From Myxococcales bacterium (GTDB taxonomy: Bacteria > Myxococcota_A > Polyangia > Polyangiales > Polyangiaceae): a stretch of 64,000 bases of DNA. The notes below the pieces were generated by a model that saw only the letters and a program-made list of their open reading frames with translations, did no database searches and had not been told where the DNA came from. The first letter of the stretch is position 1. Every line of letters starts with the position of its first letter. This document shows, piece by piece, positions 34,472-45,668 of this stretch. The position numbers and the translations under genes are program-made. The stretch covers positions 124,001 to 188,000 of the forward strand of contig JADJKB010000012.1 in the NCBI GenBank assembly GCA_016706225.1. Reading direction: 5' to 3'.

Positions 34472-37400
34472 TCACTGGATCCCGTAGTCCTTGAGTCGAC
34501 GATAGAAGGTTCGTCGGGGAATTCCGCTGAGCTCCGCCGCCTTGACCCGGTTCCAGTTGCAGGCCTGCAGCGCCTTCAAGATCTTGTCGCGCTCGTCGGA
34601 GCGGTGCTGGGACAGGGTGCTCTTTGCCGGGCGGCGCTGGCTCGAGCGCGGGAGACGATTGGTGGTCGTGGCCGTCGTCCGCGAGTCACCGGTGGGCGAG
34701 TGGTGGGAGGACTCCGTGCGCGGGCTGAAGACCCGGCCGTCCGGCACGTCGAAGTCATCGGGGAGCAGCTCGCTGCGATCGCTGAGCACCCAGGCGTTGA
34801 GCAAGACGTGCTCGAGTTGGCGGACGTTGCCAGGCCAATCGTAGGCCATGAGGCGGCGCATGGCGTCGCGGGACAAGGTGCCTTTATCGCGTTTGTAACG
34901 CGCCGAGAACAGACCCAGGAAATGATCGACGAGCTGAGGGATGTCCTCGGCGCGCTCCCTGAGCGCGGGCAAGTGCAGCTCGACGACGTGGATGCGGTAG
35001 TACAGATCTTCGCGAAAACTCCCGGCCTTCACCATCTGGTCCAGGTCGCGGTTGGTCGCAAAAATGAAGCGCGCGTCCACCGATTCTTCGCTGGCGCCTC
35101 CCACCGGTCGCACCTTCCGCTCCTGGAGCACGCGCAGTAGTCCGGCCTGCATCTTCTGGGGCATCTCACCGATTTCGTCGAGCAGCACACTGCCGCCGTC
35201 AGCCTCGCGGAACAGGCCCTTGCGCTCGCGGTCGGCACCGGTGAACGCGCCCTTGACGTGACCGAACAACTCACTCTCGAGCAGGTGTTCGGGGATGGCT
35301 CCGCAGTTCACGCCCATGAACTGCGCTTTGTTGCGGGGGGATGCCTCGTGCACCGCGCGAGCGACGACCTCCTTGCCGGTCCCGCTCTCGCCCGTGATGA
35401 GGATCGGGACATCGGTGTCGCGGATTCGATCGACCAGCGCGTAGACCCGGCGCATGGCGCTGCTCGTGCCGACGAGCCCGTGGTAACCGAAGTGTGAGTA
35501 GAGCGTGTCGCGGGCGCTGCGCAGCTTGCGGCGGGCCTCTTTCAACTTGTGTGTGCGGTCGCCGAGCAGCTCGCGCAGCCGGCCTTGCGCCTCCTCCAGC
35601 TCACGGTTCGTCAGCGCCAGGTCGTCGGCCCGGTCGCGGTTCTCGTTGACCAGGCGCGCAGTCTCGATGGCAATCGCAACCTGATCAGCAAACGCACGCA
35701 GCGTGGGCAACTCTTCTTCGAAGTTGGAAGCCGGGCGGCTGCGGGTCTCGACGTACAGGGCGCCGATCGGGCGTCCGGATGGCGCCAAGATGGGCACACA
35801 CGCCACCGACTGCAGCTGCAGTTGATGCACCGAGGCGAAGCCCTTCATGCGCTTGTCGTCGCCGGCAGCCGTGCTCACCATGGGCTCACCCTTGGCGATG
35901 ACACTCTCGGCAATGGAGCGCGAGAACTCCGCGTGCGGCTCGTCACCGACGCGCGAGCGCGAGCTGTGCACCGTGAGCGTTCCGTCGGTCTCCTGCAAGA
36001 TGACGTAGCCGCGCTCCGCGCGCGTCAGCTCTATGGCGTAGCCCGTCACGCGCGCGGTCAGGCGCTCGAGGTCGAGCTCTCCCACCAGCTCGCTGTTGAC
36101 CTCCAGAATGCGCGCCAGGCGCCGCTCGAGTGGCGTCGATGCGTGCGACGAGATCGGCGAGAGCTGGGAGATCCGGCCGATGTGCGCGGCCAGTTTGGTC
36201 GCAGTCGCGTGAGCGGTGACCGCCACCGCCAACTCTCGCTGAACGAGCGAGCGAAGCTCGCGTCGGCGCGGATCGTTCCAGTACACCTCGCGCAGATCTC
36301 GCGGCAGGCGCGCGCCAATGTCCTCGAGCAAGGCCAGCGCCTCTTCGCGGTCGCGGCGCGCGTTCATGCTCTGGCCCGCGGCCTCTTCCAGCTCAGCGCG
36401 CGCAGCCAGCGCTCGCCAGGACCACTCGCGTTGCCCCGCCTCACGCGAAGCCGCCAGCGCCTGGTCGAAGGCGTCGCGGGCCCCCGCCTCGTCCTCCGCC
36501 AGCATCGCCACCCTGCCCTGGGCCAGCTTTGCGAGCGGGCGGTGGGCGGGCGTCTGACCCAGCTCACGCTCTGCGCGAGCCAACCACTCGCGCAGCTCGG
36601 AGACCGGCTGCGTGCCGGAGCGTGTCGCGAGCAACACCGCCTCGAGCAGCGCCTCGGCCGCGTCCATGCCGCGTCCGAGTGCGACGTAGGCGGCAGCACT
36701 GGCCTCGTAGTCGCGGACCGCCGCCTCGGATTGCCCCGAGAGCGACCGCAGCTCGGCGATGAGCCCATGCAGCTGGGCCTGCATCACCGGGGGCAACTGG
36801 TCGCGCTGCTCGGTCAACGCGTCGATGCTGGCGCGCGCGCGAGCCAAGCGCCCGAGGTAGAGATCCGTGTTGGCCAGGTTCAAGAGCGCCTGCCGGGTGG
36901 TCGAACGCCGCCCGGAGCGTTTGCCCATGTCGACGGCGCCCTCGAAGTGCTGGATGGCACCGGCGATGTCGCCGCGCATCTTGAGCAGCCCGGCGAGGTT
37001 CAGCCGCAAGGTCGCGAGCATGCCGGCGTCGCCGGCCTTTTCCCCGGCAACCAGGCCCTCTTCGTAGAACTTTCTGGCCTCATCCATGCGGTCGTGGCGC
37101 TGCAGCGCAAACCCGAGACAGGTCAGCGCGACGGACTCGGCGCGCGGTGAGACCAGCTCACGCGCCCGCACGACAGCGCGCGTCAAGAGCTCGCGAGCCT
37201 CGTCGTGCCGACCAAGGAACGACAATGCGGAGCCCTTGAACGCCAAGGCTTCGACCCCGAGCGGCGACTCATCATCCGTGATGGCCTCCACGAGCTCGAG
37301 CACCTTGGCATACTCCGCGAGACCGACGTGGGCTCGCACGAGGTAGAGGCGCCACGCCTTGCCGGACGCCGAGTCGGGCTGGGCCTCGGCCTCCGCGCGG

Positions 37401-38929
37401 GCTCCCTCCAGGACCTCGAGCGCCTGTTTTGCTTCGCCCAGACCCACCGAGAGCCGTGCACGCGCGACCGCCATCGTCAGTGGATCAGCATCGCGCACCG
37501 CGTCGAGGGCCGTGCGTGCATCATCGTAGCGGCCCCGATCCAAAAAAAACTGCGCGCGCTCGAGCGCATCCCTCGGCAGAGCTTCGCCGAACTCGGGCTC
37601 TTCGGACAACACGCGCTCGATGTCGGCCGAAGACGCGACGGCCTGGGAGGCGATCACCCCAACCACACGCCGCAGCTCGCCGGGGCGACAGCCGCACGCC
37701 GACACGATGCGTTCGATCATCGAGTCCGTGAGCGACGGAACTGCCCGACGCACCAGATCGATGGCCGCGGGTTTGTCCAGGGGCGGCACCTCGAACGTGG
37801 CCTCGGCGGCGCCGAGCTCCGCACTTCCGGCCACCACCAAGCGTGCGCCCGCCTGCCCCGCACGCTTCACCGCGGCCAGGCCTTCGGGGGTGAGGCGTCC
37901 CGCATCGTCGACCAGCACAATCAGGCCGTCCGCAGCCTGATCTTGCAGCTCGGCGACAACGGCGGCGACCGAACCCGCGATACCTTCGTCAATCCAGGCG
38001 ACGGGAGTTCCGCGCACGCCCAGAGACCAGGCCGAACGCCGCATGAGCGCGCTCTGCCCCGAGCCGCGAGGCCCTGCGAGCCGAAGCACGGCTCCAGGTG
38101 TCAGTCGGTCAATCGCCGTGAGCAGCTGGCTCGCCGCACCATCGATGCCAACCACGGGCCAGATCGCAGCCGCGTTACTGGCGTGCTCCGGAGGTCCGAG
38201 TAGAGCCGCGTGCCGTAGCTCGCTCGCGAACTCGTCGGCTGAAGGGTGTCGCCGCGACGGGTCGTCGTGGGTCGCGCGCTCCACCACCGACTCCAGGCGT
38301 GCGACCACCTCCTTCTTCAGCGACTTCGCGTGCTCGATGGCTTCGGCCAATGCAACCCCGAGTGCGTAGACCTCCGCGCGAACCGTGAGCGGGCCGCCGG
38401 CCATCAGCTCCGGCGCTGCATAGCGGGGCGTCAATCCCTCGGCTGCCGTGCCCGTCTCCCGCCATGGGGCTGCAAGCCCCAGATCGACCAGCGTCGCGCG
38501 GCCGCTCTCCTCGACGATGATGTTGGCGGGCTTGATGTCACCGTGCAGCAACCCTGCTCGATGCACCAGCGTCAACTGCTCGGCCGACCGCGCGAGCGCA
38601 TCGAGCGTTCGCTCGACGTCGAGACCGCCATCGATCAAATCTCCGAGGCTCTGCCCTTCGACCAGCTCGCGCACCATGAACGGTCGTCCGCTGCCGGGCA
38701 GACGCCCGAAGCGCACGACCCGCGGCACACCCAGCCCTTCGAGACCCGAGAGCGCCACCGCCTCGCGCACGAGCGCGGCCATCTCACGCTCGCTCGCGCC
38801 CTCCGCCAGCACCTTGAGCGCGAGGCTCTTTTCACCGTGTCGATCCCGGACCGCCCATACCTCCCCGCCCCCGCCCTTGCCGAGGCGGGAAAGGGGGAGA
38901 TAACGCTTGGGCAGCTCGAAACGGGCCAC
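34472..38929 (-). CDS. Ser/Thr kinase-ATPase-TPR-GAF-sigma-54 activator fusion
   Basis: Giant one-protein signalling chain, 1485 residues. Kinase domain 10-270: G-loop LGKGGGGEV (16-24), Lys39, catalytic HGDIKPAN (129-136, HGD in place of HRD) and DLG (148-150, in place of DFG); Lys, Asp131, Asn136 and Asp148 are all kept, so it should be active. A STAND/AAA-like ATPase follows with P-loop GPRGSGQS near 285, then TPR helices to about 900 and GAF near 935-1095. The sigma-54 AAA+ domain (1150-1390) has GESGTGKE near 1180 and a canonical GAFTGA near 1225. A Fis-type HTH ends it (VKAAELSGIPRRTFYRRLKDYG). It should bind DNA and activate a sigma-54 promoter on a kinase or ligand cue, probably of its own operon. 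Confidence 0.92.
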   Translation of the reverse strand: MARFELPKRYLPLSRLGKGGGGEVWAVRDRHGEKSLALKVLAEGASEREMAALVREAVALSGLEGLGVPRVVRFGRLPGSGRPFMVRELVEGQSLGDLIDGGLDVERTLDALARSAEQLTLVHRAGLLHGDIKPANIIVEESGRATLVDLGLAAPWRETGTAAEGLTPRYAAPELMAGGPLTVRAEVYALGVALAEAIEHAKSLKKEVVARLESVVERATHDDPSRRHPSADEFASELRHAALLGPPEHASNAAAIWPVVGIDGAASQLLTAIDRLTPGAVLRLAGPRGSGQSALMRRSAWSLGVRGTPVAWIDEGIAGSVAAVVAELQDQAADGLIVLVDDAGRLTPEGLAAVKRAGQAGARLVVAGSAELGAAEATFEVPPLDKPAAIDLVRRAVPSLTDSMIERIVSACGCRPGELRRVVGVIASQAVASSADIERVLSEEPEFGEALPRDALERAQFFLDRGRYDDARTALDAVRDADPLTMAVARARLSVGLGEAKQALEVLEGARAEAEAQPDSASGKAWRLYLVRAHVGLAEYAKVLELVEAITDDESPLGVEALAFKGSALSFLGRHDEARELLTRAVVRARELVSPRAESVALTCLGFALQRHDRMDEARKFYEEGLVAGEKAGDAGMLATLRLNLAGLLKMRGDIAGAIQHFEGAVDMGKRSGRRSTTRQALLNLANTDLYLGRLARARASIDALTEQRDQLPPVMQAQLHGLIAELRSLSGQSEAAVRDYEASAAAYVALGRGMDAAEALLEAVLLATRSGTQPVSELREWLARAERELGQTPAHRPLAKLAQGRVAMLAEDEAGARDAFDQALAASREAGQREWSWRALAARAELEEAAGQSMNARRDREEALALLEDIGARLPRDLREVYWNDPRRRELRSLVQRELAVAVTAHATATKLAAHIGRISQLSPISSHASTPLERRLARILEVNSELVGELDLERLTARVTGYAIELTRAERGYVILQETDGTLTVHSSRSRVGDEPHAEFSRSIAESVIAKGEPMVSTAAGDDKRMKGFASVHQLQLQSVACVPILAPSGRPIGALYVETRSRPASNFEEELPTLRAFADQVAIAIETARLVNENRDRADDLALTNRELEEAQGRLRELLGDRTHKLKEARRKLRSARDTLYSHFGYHGLVGTSSAMRRVYALVDRIRDTDVPILITGESGTGKEVVARAVHEASPRNKAQFMGVNCGAIPEHLLESELFGHVKGAFTGADRERKGLFREADGGSVLLDEIGEMPQKMQAGLLRVLQERKVRPVGGASEESVDARFIFATNRDLDQMVKAGSFREDLYYRIHVVELHLPALRERAEDIPQLVDHFLGLFSARYKRDKGTLSRDAMRRLMAYDWPGNVRQLEHVLLNAWVLSDRSELLPDDFDVPDGRVFSPRTESSHHSPTGDSRTTATTTNRLPRSSQRRPAKSTLSQHRSDERDKILKALQACNWNRVKAAELSGIPRRTFYRRLKDYGIQ

Positions 38930-38941
38930 GAGATGCGGGGC

Positions 38942-39889
38942 TCAGAGCCCGTAGTCCGCGCCCACTCCGAAGAAGAAGCCGCTGGTTCCGAAGCCTGCAT
39001 CCAAGCGTGCAACGAAGCTCTTGCTGGGTTTGTAACGGAAGCCAGTCTGCAGCACGAGCCACGGGAAGATGATCGGTTTGCTGCCGCCGTTGGCCCAGCT
39101 CTTCTCTTTGTAGCCGTTGTAGTGATCGTTGTCGGTGCCGCAGAAGTCGCCTGTCGCCGGGTTGCCGGGCGCGGTGCACTTCTTCCAGTCGTAGGGATCC
39201 TGATTTGGATTGCCGTTCGGCGGATAGGCCTGAGTGCGCTCGAGATCGCCGAACACAAACCCGAAGCCAGCGCCCATGCCGTAGTTGACGGCGAACTGCG
39301 GGCCGAGATCCGAGCTCCAGAGGAAGTCCGTCGTCAGGTAGATGACGTTGAGATCGCTCTTGACGACCTCCCATGCGCTCGCGGGATCGGAGCTGGCCTT
39401 GAACGGCGTCTCGTCCATCTTGTAGCCGGCCCACCACAGGCCGAAGATGTACTCGAAGCCATCTTTACGGATCGCGAACTCCGGGCCGACCGCGTGCACG
39501 TAGACGGTCTTTCCACCGTCACCGAAGAGGTTGATCATGAACTTCGGAATGACGATGCCGCGGTAGCGAAGGCCCACGAAGCGATAGGTCTGGCCCGGCA
39601 ACTCCACCGGGGAGTCGCCTTGCGGTGCGTCCGCGACGGGATCAACGGTTGCCGGTTTGGCTTCGGTTCCTGCCGCTGCGTTGGCAGGCGGAGCGTCGGC
39701 TGGGTTGACGTCCGCCTCGCCCGGTGTCGCGGCTGCGGGCGGTGCGGCCTCTGCCGCGCCCGGCGCAGCGCCCGCGGGCGGCGCGTCCCCCGAGGGCGGC
39801 GGTTCACCCTGTGCCAACACCGACGGTGCAATTGCCAGCACTGCCGAAGCCACCACCCACCCCAAACTCGGCGCTCGTGAGATCCGCAT
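38942..39889 (-). CDS. Outer-membrane beta-barrel-like protein
   Basis: Exported protein of 315 residues. ATG at 39889 is preferred over the one 15 bases upstream because GGAGGG sits between them at RBS distance. The signal peptide ends at VLAQG and is followed by a Pro/Ala linker (about 30-90). The rest alternates polar and aromatic residues (GFEYIFGLWWAGYKM, GMGAGFGFVFGDL, LQTGFRYKP) as in outer-membrane barrels. A Cys pair lies in a long loop. First gene of the operon, 12 bases before the kinase fusion; it could be the sensor or the product of the regulation. Confidence 0.65.
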   Translation of the reverse strand: MRISRAPSLGWVVASAVLAIAPSVLAQGEPPPSGDAPPAGAAPGAAEAAPPAAATPGEADVNPADAPPANAAAGTEAKPATVDPVADAPQGDSPVELPGQTYRFVGLRYRGIVIPKFMINLFGDGGKTVYVHAVGPEFAIRKDGFEYIFGLWWAGYKMDETPFKASSDPASAWEVVKSDLNVIYLTTDFLWSSDLGPQFAVNYGMGAGFGFVFGDLERTQAYPPNGNPNQDPYDWKKCTAPGNPATGDFCGTDNDHYNGYKEKSWANGGSKPIIFPWLVLQTGFRYKPSKSFVARLDAGFGTSGFFFGVGADYGL

Positions 39890-40074
39890 CCTCAAACCCT
39901 CCATTCTTGCGTGTCACACCCGTGCCACGACGGCGCGGATTGTGCCATGGCACAGCCCCCGACCGCAAAGCCTCGTTCTGACGCGGAAAATTGGTCGGAT
40001 GCGGGCTCCGGGCCCCGGCGCCGTGGTATCTGCACGGGGCCAAGGCGTCACTCCTGGTCCCGCAAAGGGCTCGC

Positions 40075-41175
40075 ATGATCCTCCACAGCCTGGTCGTCGA
40101 GCAGAACGTCGACATCGACGAGCGCGCGAGCTTCGTGAAGGAGCTGGTGCTGGCGCGTGGAGTGATGCCCATCGCGATGGTGCGCAAGCGCGCGCTCGCC
40201 CCGACGCCGAAGGGCGCAATCACCCGCCGAGATCCGAGCGAGGCCGCCGCCGAGACCCTCGCGCCGCTGCTCTTGATCCACGGCTACGGACAGAACCGCT
40301 ACGCGTTCCATCTGCCGACGCGCAGCATGGTCAACTACCTGGCTCGAGCAGGCTACGACGTCTTCAACGTGGACCTGCGGGGCCGCGGGCGAAGTGGACA
40401 CTTTGGAGCACGCCGCCCCCGCTCCGTGCTCGAGTTCATCCATGAGGACGTGCCCGCTGCGCTCGAAGAAATTCGGTCGCTCTCCGGGGACCGACCCGTG
40501 TTTCTGGTCGGACACTCGCTCGGTGGTGTCGTCAGTTATTGCGTGGCCGCCGACCAGCCAACTCGGGTCGCCGGCATCATCACGTTGGGATCGCCGTACC
40601 ACTTCTCCGTTGGCTCCCGCTGGTTGGCCGGCTTGACGAGCGCGTTCTTGGCCCTCGATCAACGCATGAACCTCCCCAACTTCGTCGTGCCCGCGCGCGC
40701 CTACGGAAAATTCGTCCGTACTGCACGCCGGGTCGTGGAGAGCAGGCTGTACCCGCTCCCCTTCCGCGGCTTCCATCGCGGCGCCATCGAGCCCGAGGTG
40801 CTCGAGCAACACATGGCGCTCGCCATGGACCGCGGCAGCATCGCGACCATGCGTGCGATGTTCGGCTGGGCGCAGGAGGCCCGCGCGCGCAAGACGGGGG
40901 ACGATGGCCTGTTTGGTTATGGCCGGCGCTTCGAGGGCCTCGACATGCCGCTGTTGGTGATAGCGGGGGCGTACGACGACCTCGCGCCGCCGGCGTCGGT
41001 CGAGCCGGCCTTCGCTCTCTCGAGCGCGCGCGACAAGAGCTACCGAGAGCTGCCGTTCGGCCACGTGGACATGTTGATCGGTCGCGAGGCTCCTCGACTG
41101 ACCTGGCCCCTGCTCGAATCGTGGCTCGGCAAACGCGTGCGCGCCGGCCAGGCGCGGGCGGCCGCGATGGGTTGA
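40075..41175 (+). CDS. Alpha/beta hydrolase
   Basis: Cytoplasmic hydrolase of 366 residues; ATG 40075 is chosen since the frame upstream has no family similarity. LLLIHGYGQNRYAF is the oxyanion segment, VDLRGRGRSG follows, and the nucleophile elbow is GHSLGG. Late Asp (GAYDDLAP) and His (PFGHVDML) complete the triad. The N-terminal 60 residues and the arrangement recall PhaC-related hydrolases, though PhaC has Cys at the elbow, so this is a lipase or esterase. Substrate unknown. Convergent with the 89-residue coiled-coil gene. Confidence 0.8.
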   Translation: MILHSLVVEQNVDIDERASFVKELVLARGVMPIAMVRKRALAPTPKGAITRRDPSEAAAETLAPLLLIHGYGQNRYAFHLPTRSMVNYLARAGYDVFNVDLRGRGRSGHFGARRPRSVLEFIHEDVPAALEEIRSLSGDRPVFLVGHSLGGVVSYCVAADQPTRVAGIITLGSPYHFSVGSRWLAGLTSAFLALDQRMNLPNFVVPARAYGKFVRTARRVVESRLYPLPFRGFHRGAIEPEVLEQHMALAMDRGSIATMRAMFGWAQEARARKTGDDGLFGYGRRFEGLDMPLLVIAGAYDDLAPPASVEPAFALSSARDKSYRELPFGHVDMLIGREAPRLTWPLLESWLGKRVRAGQARAAAMG

Positions 41176-41203
41176 GCAGAAAGCTCACGCTGACAGCAGC
41201 GAC

Positions 41204-41473
41204 TCAGGCGTCGAGCTTCTTCTTCAGCCGCGCGACGTCCGATTCGAGGGTCTTGACCTGTCGTTTGAGATCCTTGACCTCGTCGGCCGTCGCGACCCGC
41301 ATCATCTTTGCAAACCGCTCCGTTTGCTCCGAGGTGAAGTGCTCCACCTTCCCGGGAACCTGGACCACCGTCATCATGGCCTTCATGAACTGCTCGTTCT
41401 GCATGAGCTTCAGAATTCGCGGATCGCCGAGCAGCTGAAGCCCCTTCTTTTTCACATCGTCTTTGATGCTCAT
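41204..41473 (-). CDS. Small conserved-looking coiled-coil protein
   Basis: Soluble 89-residue protein, charged and helical. The N-terminal half (LQLLGDPRILKLMQNEQFMK) is amphipathic. The C-terminal half is a heptad coiled coil (VKDLKRQVKTLESDVARLKKKL), a layout shared with phasin-like and UbiK-like accessory proteins. I do not recognise the family. Convergent with the hydrolase. Confidence 0.6.
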   Translation of the reverse strand: MSIKDDVKKKGLQLLGDPRILKLMQNEQFMKAMMTVVQVPGKVEHFTSEQTERFAKMMRVATADEVKDLKRQVKTLESDVARLKKKLDA

Positions 41474-41572
41474 TCCGCCCTTTTAGCGTTTCTCGGGGGC
41501 CGAGGAGGCGGAATTTTGGCTGCCTCGTACTCGGCGTGGCGCAGCCGGGGGAACGCGGGTATTCTGGACCGC

Positions 41573-42055
41573 GTGCGCTGGGTTTTGCCGATTTTGACAC
41601 TCGCACTCGGGGTCACGCTGGCGGGCTGCGAGGGCCACGTCCGCCGTGGCACGACCCTGTACGCGGACGGGCGCTACGTGGAGGCGGCCGAGGTCTTCGA
41701 GCGCACCGAGTATCGGCTCACTCAGTTCACCCCGCGGGAGCGCGCCGAGTACGGCGTGTATCGTGGAATGACCCTGCTGGTGCTCGGCGATCTGGCACAC
41801 GCCCGCCGCTGGCTGACCTACGCCTACGAAGTCGAGAAGGTCGCCCCCGGGGCACTCCGCTCCGACCGCCGAGCCTTGCTCGACCGCGGTTGGTTCGAGC
41901 TCGGACAGCGCCTGCGGACCGAGCTCGAGAGAACGGCACGGGACGACGGCACAGCCCTGGCCGCCCGGCAGCCCCCATCAACCGCGCCTGCACCACCCAG
42001 AAACGACGCAGGCAACCGCCCACCCGGGGGCGCCCGCACCCTGGTCCCGCGCTGA
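41573..42055 (+). CDS. Small TPR-type lipoprotein
   Basis: Lipoprotein of 160 residues. GTG 41573 is chosen because a signal with lipobox LAGC follows at once. The mature helices (RRGTTLYADGRYVEAAEVF, YRGMTLLVLGDLAHARRWL) are a paralogue of the protein at 18084-18596, sharing the RG...Y...Y......F and YRGM...LG...AR.WL spacing but lacking its Cys-rich tail. Function unknown. It is 53 bases upstream of msrB and may share a transcript. Confidence 0.65.
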   Translation: MRWVLPILTLALGVTLAGCEGHVRRGTTLYADGRYVEAAEVFERTEYRLTQFTPRERAEYGVYRGMTLLVLGDLAHARRWLTYAYEVEKVAPGALRSDRRALLDRGWFELGQRLRTELERTARDDGTALAARQPPSTAPAPPRNDAGNRPPGGARTLVPR

Positions 42056-42108
42056 CGGGGACGGCGGTCTCGCGCCGAGGTTCCAAGACTTCGGGCAAGG
42101 AGCATCCC

Positions 42109-42507
42109 ATGACAGGCCCCAAGGTCGAGAAAACCGACGCCCAGTGGCGAGCCGAGCTCGGCGAAGAGAAGTACCGAATCACCCGGCAGAAGGGCACCGA
42201 GCGAGCCTTCTCTGGAGAGTTCTACGACTGCAAAGAGCCAGGCACCTATGTCTGCGCCTGTTGTGGTGCCGAGCTCTTTGCTTCGGATACGAAGTACGAG
42301 TCGGGGAGTGGCTGGCCGAGCTTCTGGCAGCCGCTGTCGAGCGAGGCCATCGAAGAAGATTTCGACGTCAGCCACGGCATGCGGCGGGTCGAGGTGACAT
42401 GTGCCCGCTGCGACGCCCATCTGGGCCACGTCTTCGAGGACGGACCCGACCCGACGGGGCTTCGTTACTGCATCAACAGCGCCTCACTCGGGCTCTCGCG
42501 CAAGTGA
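42109..42507 (+). CDS. msrB: Peptide-methionine (R)-S-oxide reductase
   Basis: Reduces methionine-R-sulfoxide in proteins; cytoplasmic, 132 residues. ATG 42109 has AAGGAG upstream and gives a normal MsrB length; the longer open frame is spurious. Zinc-binding CxxC pairs are present (YVCACCGAELF and VTCARCDAHLGHVF), together with GSGWPSFWQP and the catalytic Cys in RYCINSASL. It ends three bases from a convergent lipoprotein gene. Confidence 0.95.
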   Translation: MTGPKVEKTDAQWRAELGEEKYRITRQKGTERAFSGEFYDCKEPGTYVCACCGAELFASDTKYESGSGWPSFWQPLSSEAIEEDFDVSHGMRRVEVTCARCDAHLGHVFEDGPDPTGLRYCINSASLGLSRK

Positions 42508-42510
42508 GGC

Positions 42511-43341
42511 TCAGCTCGTTCCCTTGACGCTCCCGAGCTTGGTCACGTTGAAATGAAACGAGCGGCTACCGTTGGCCACGGTGACCTGGATCGTGTCTTC
42601 GTCCACGCGCTCGAACGACAGGCTCAGTTGTTTCTTGCTTGGAGTCAGCAGCTTGTATGAGCCGGCTTGCGGGACCGGATCGATCCAGCGCATCTCGACG
42701 CCGTCGATGGTCATGTCCCACTCTCCCCGGGTGCTGCTCCAGGAGCGGGTACCGTCGACCTTGATGCCCTCCAAGAGGCCGCCGGCCAGCACGGTCTGGG
42801 TGCGGTCGCCCTCGCCGGTGACCTTGAAGTCATCGAGAACGCGCGTCCACGTCACGCTGTGAACGACGTGGCGGCTCTTGACCTGAAGGTCCCAGGTCAC
42901 GTCCGCGGTGCCGTTCAGCTTGACGTTTCCATTCGAAAAGTCCGTCCACTCGTGGTGCACCAGGACCTGCGCATCCTCGTTCTTCTGCACGTTGATGCTG
43001 TGGCTGCCTTTGAAGGTGTGACCCTTGTACGTGCAGTTCCCCGGCTTGGCGCCGTAGTTGACGGTCAGCGTCGCGTCCGCCAGCGTGATGTCCGCGCACG
43101 GCATCTGCGTCGCCACGAAGGTCTGGATCTCCTGGGCGGCGTTCTGAACGGCCTGCCCGATGCTGAAATTCGTCGTGATTTCGACGGACGCCGCCTGCAG
43201 GCTCTCGGCCTGAGAGGAGAGGGTAGACTCTTCGACTGCCTGCTGGGCCTCGGCGAAGGTCAGTGAGTCACTGTCTTTGTTTTTCGGGCAGCCACTGAGA
43301 ACTACCGTCAACACCAGACCCGCAAGCGCTCGATATCGCAT
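42511..43341 (-). CDS. Lipoprotein of unknown function
   Basis: Exported lipoprotein of 276 residues (lipobox VLSGC). After a helical stretch, from about residue 80 on the sequence is beta-rich with many Thr, Val and Asp, and contains one close Cys pair (Cys82, Cys102 region). No catalytic motif or family recognised. Convergent with msrB. Confidence 0.6.
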   Translation of the reverse strand: MRYRALAGLVLTVVLSGCPKNKDSDSLTFAEAQQAVEESTLSSQAESLQAASVEITTNFSIGQAVQNAAQEIQTFVATQMPCADITLADATLTVNYGAKPGNCTYKGHTFKGSHSINVQKNEDAQVLVHHEWTDFSNGNVKLNGTADVTWDLQVKSRHVVHSVTWTRVLDDFKVTGEGDRTQTVLAGGLLEGIKVDGTRSWSSTRGEWDMTIDGVEMRWIDPVPQAGSYKLLTPSKKQLSLSFERVDEDTIQVTVANGSRSFHFNVTKLGSVKGTS

Positions 43342-43440
43342 GAACGAACCTCCTGACCACTGGAGTGTAGCAGTTGCCGTGCCAGCGCAGGCAGGCGTGG
43401 GCGCTCATCCGACATGTGCGCACGCCGGCTGACGGGCGCT

Positions 43441-43467
43441 GGGCGCGGGAGCTCTCGGCCCGCGCCC
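43441..43467 (-). terminator. Strong GC hairpin downstream of prkA
   Basis: GGGCGCGGG (43441-43449) and CCCGCGCCC (43459-43467) form a perfect 9-bp stem with a 9-base loop, starting 11 bases after the prkA stop. There is no T-run on the minus strand, so it may be a terminator of the high-GC type or an mRNA end stabiliser. Confidence 0.45.
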
Positions 43468-43477
43468 GATCCTCGCC

Positions 43478-45565
<2,088 letters not shown>

Positions 45566-45668
45566 GGGTCCCTTTCGGTCACTCGACAGCCAGAGCATAA
45601 CCCAGAAAACGCAGCGTCCGTCAGGCAGACGGCACGCTTGGCCCCGCAGCGCGAAAATGTCCGGCGTG

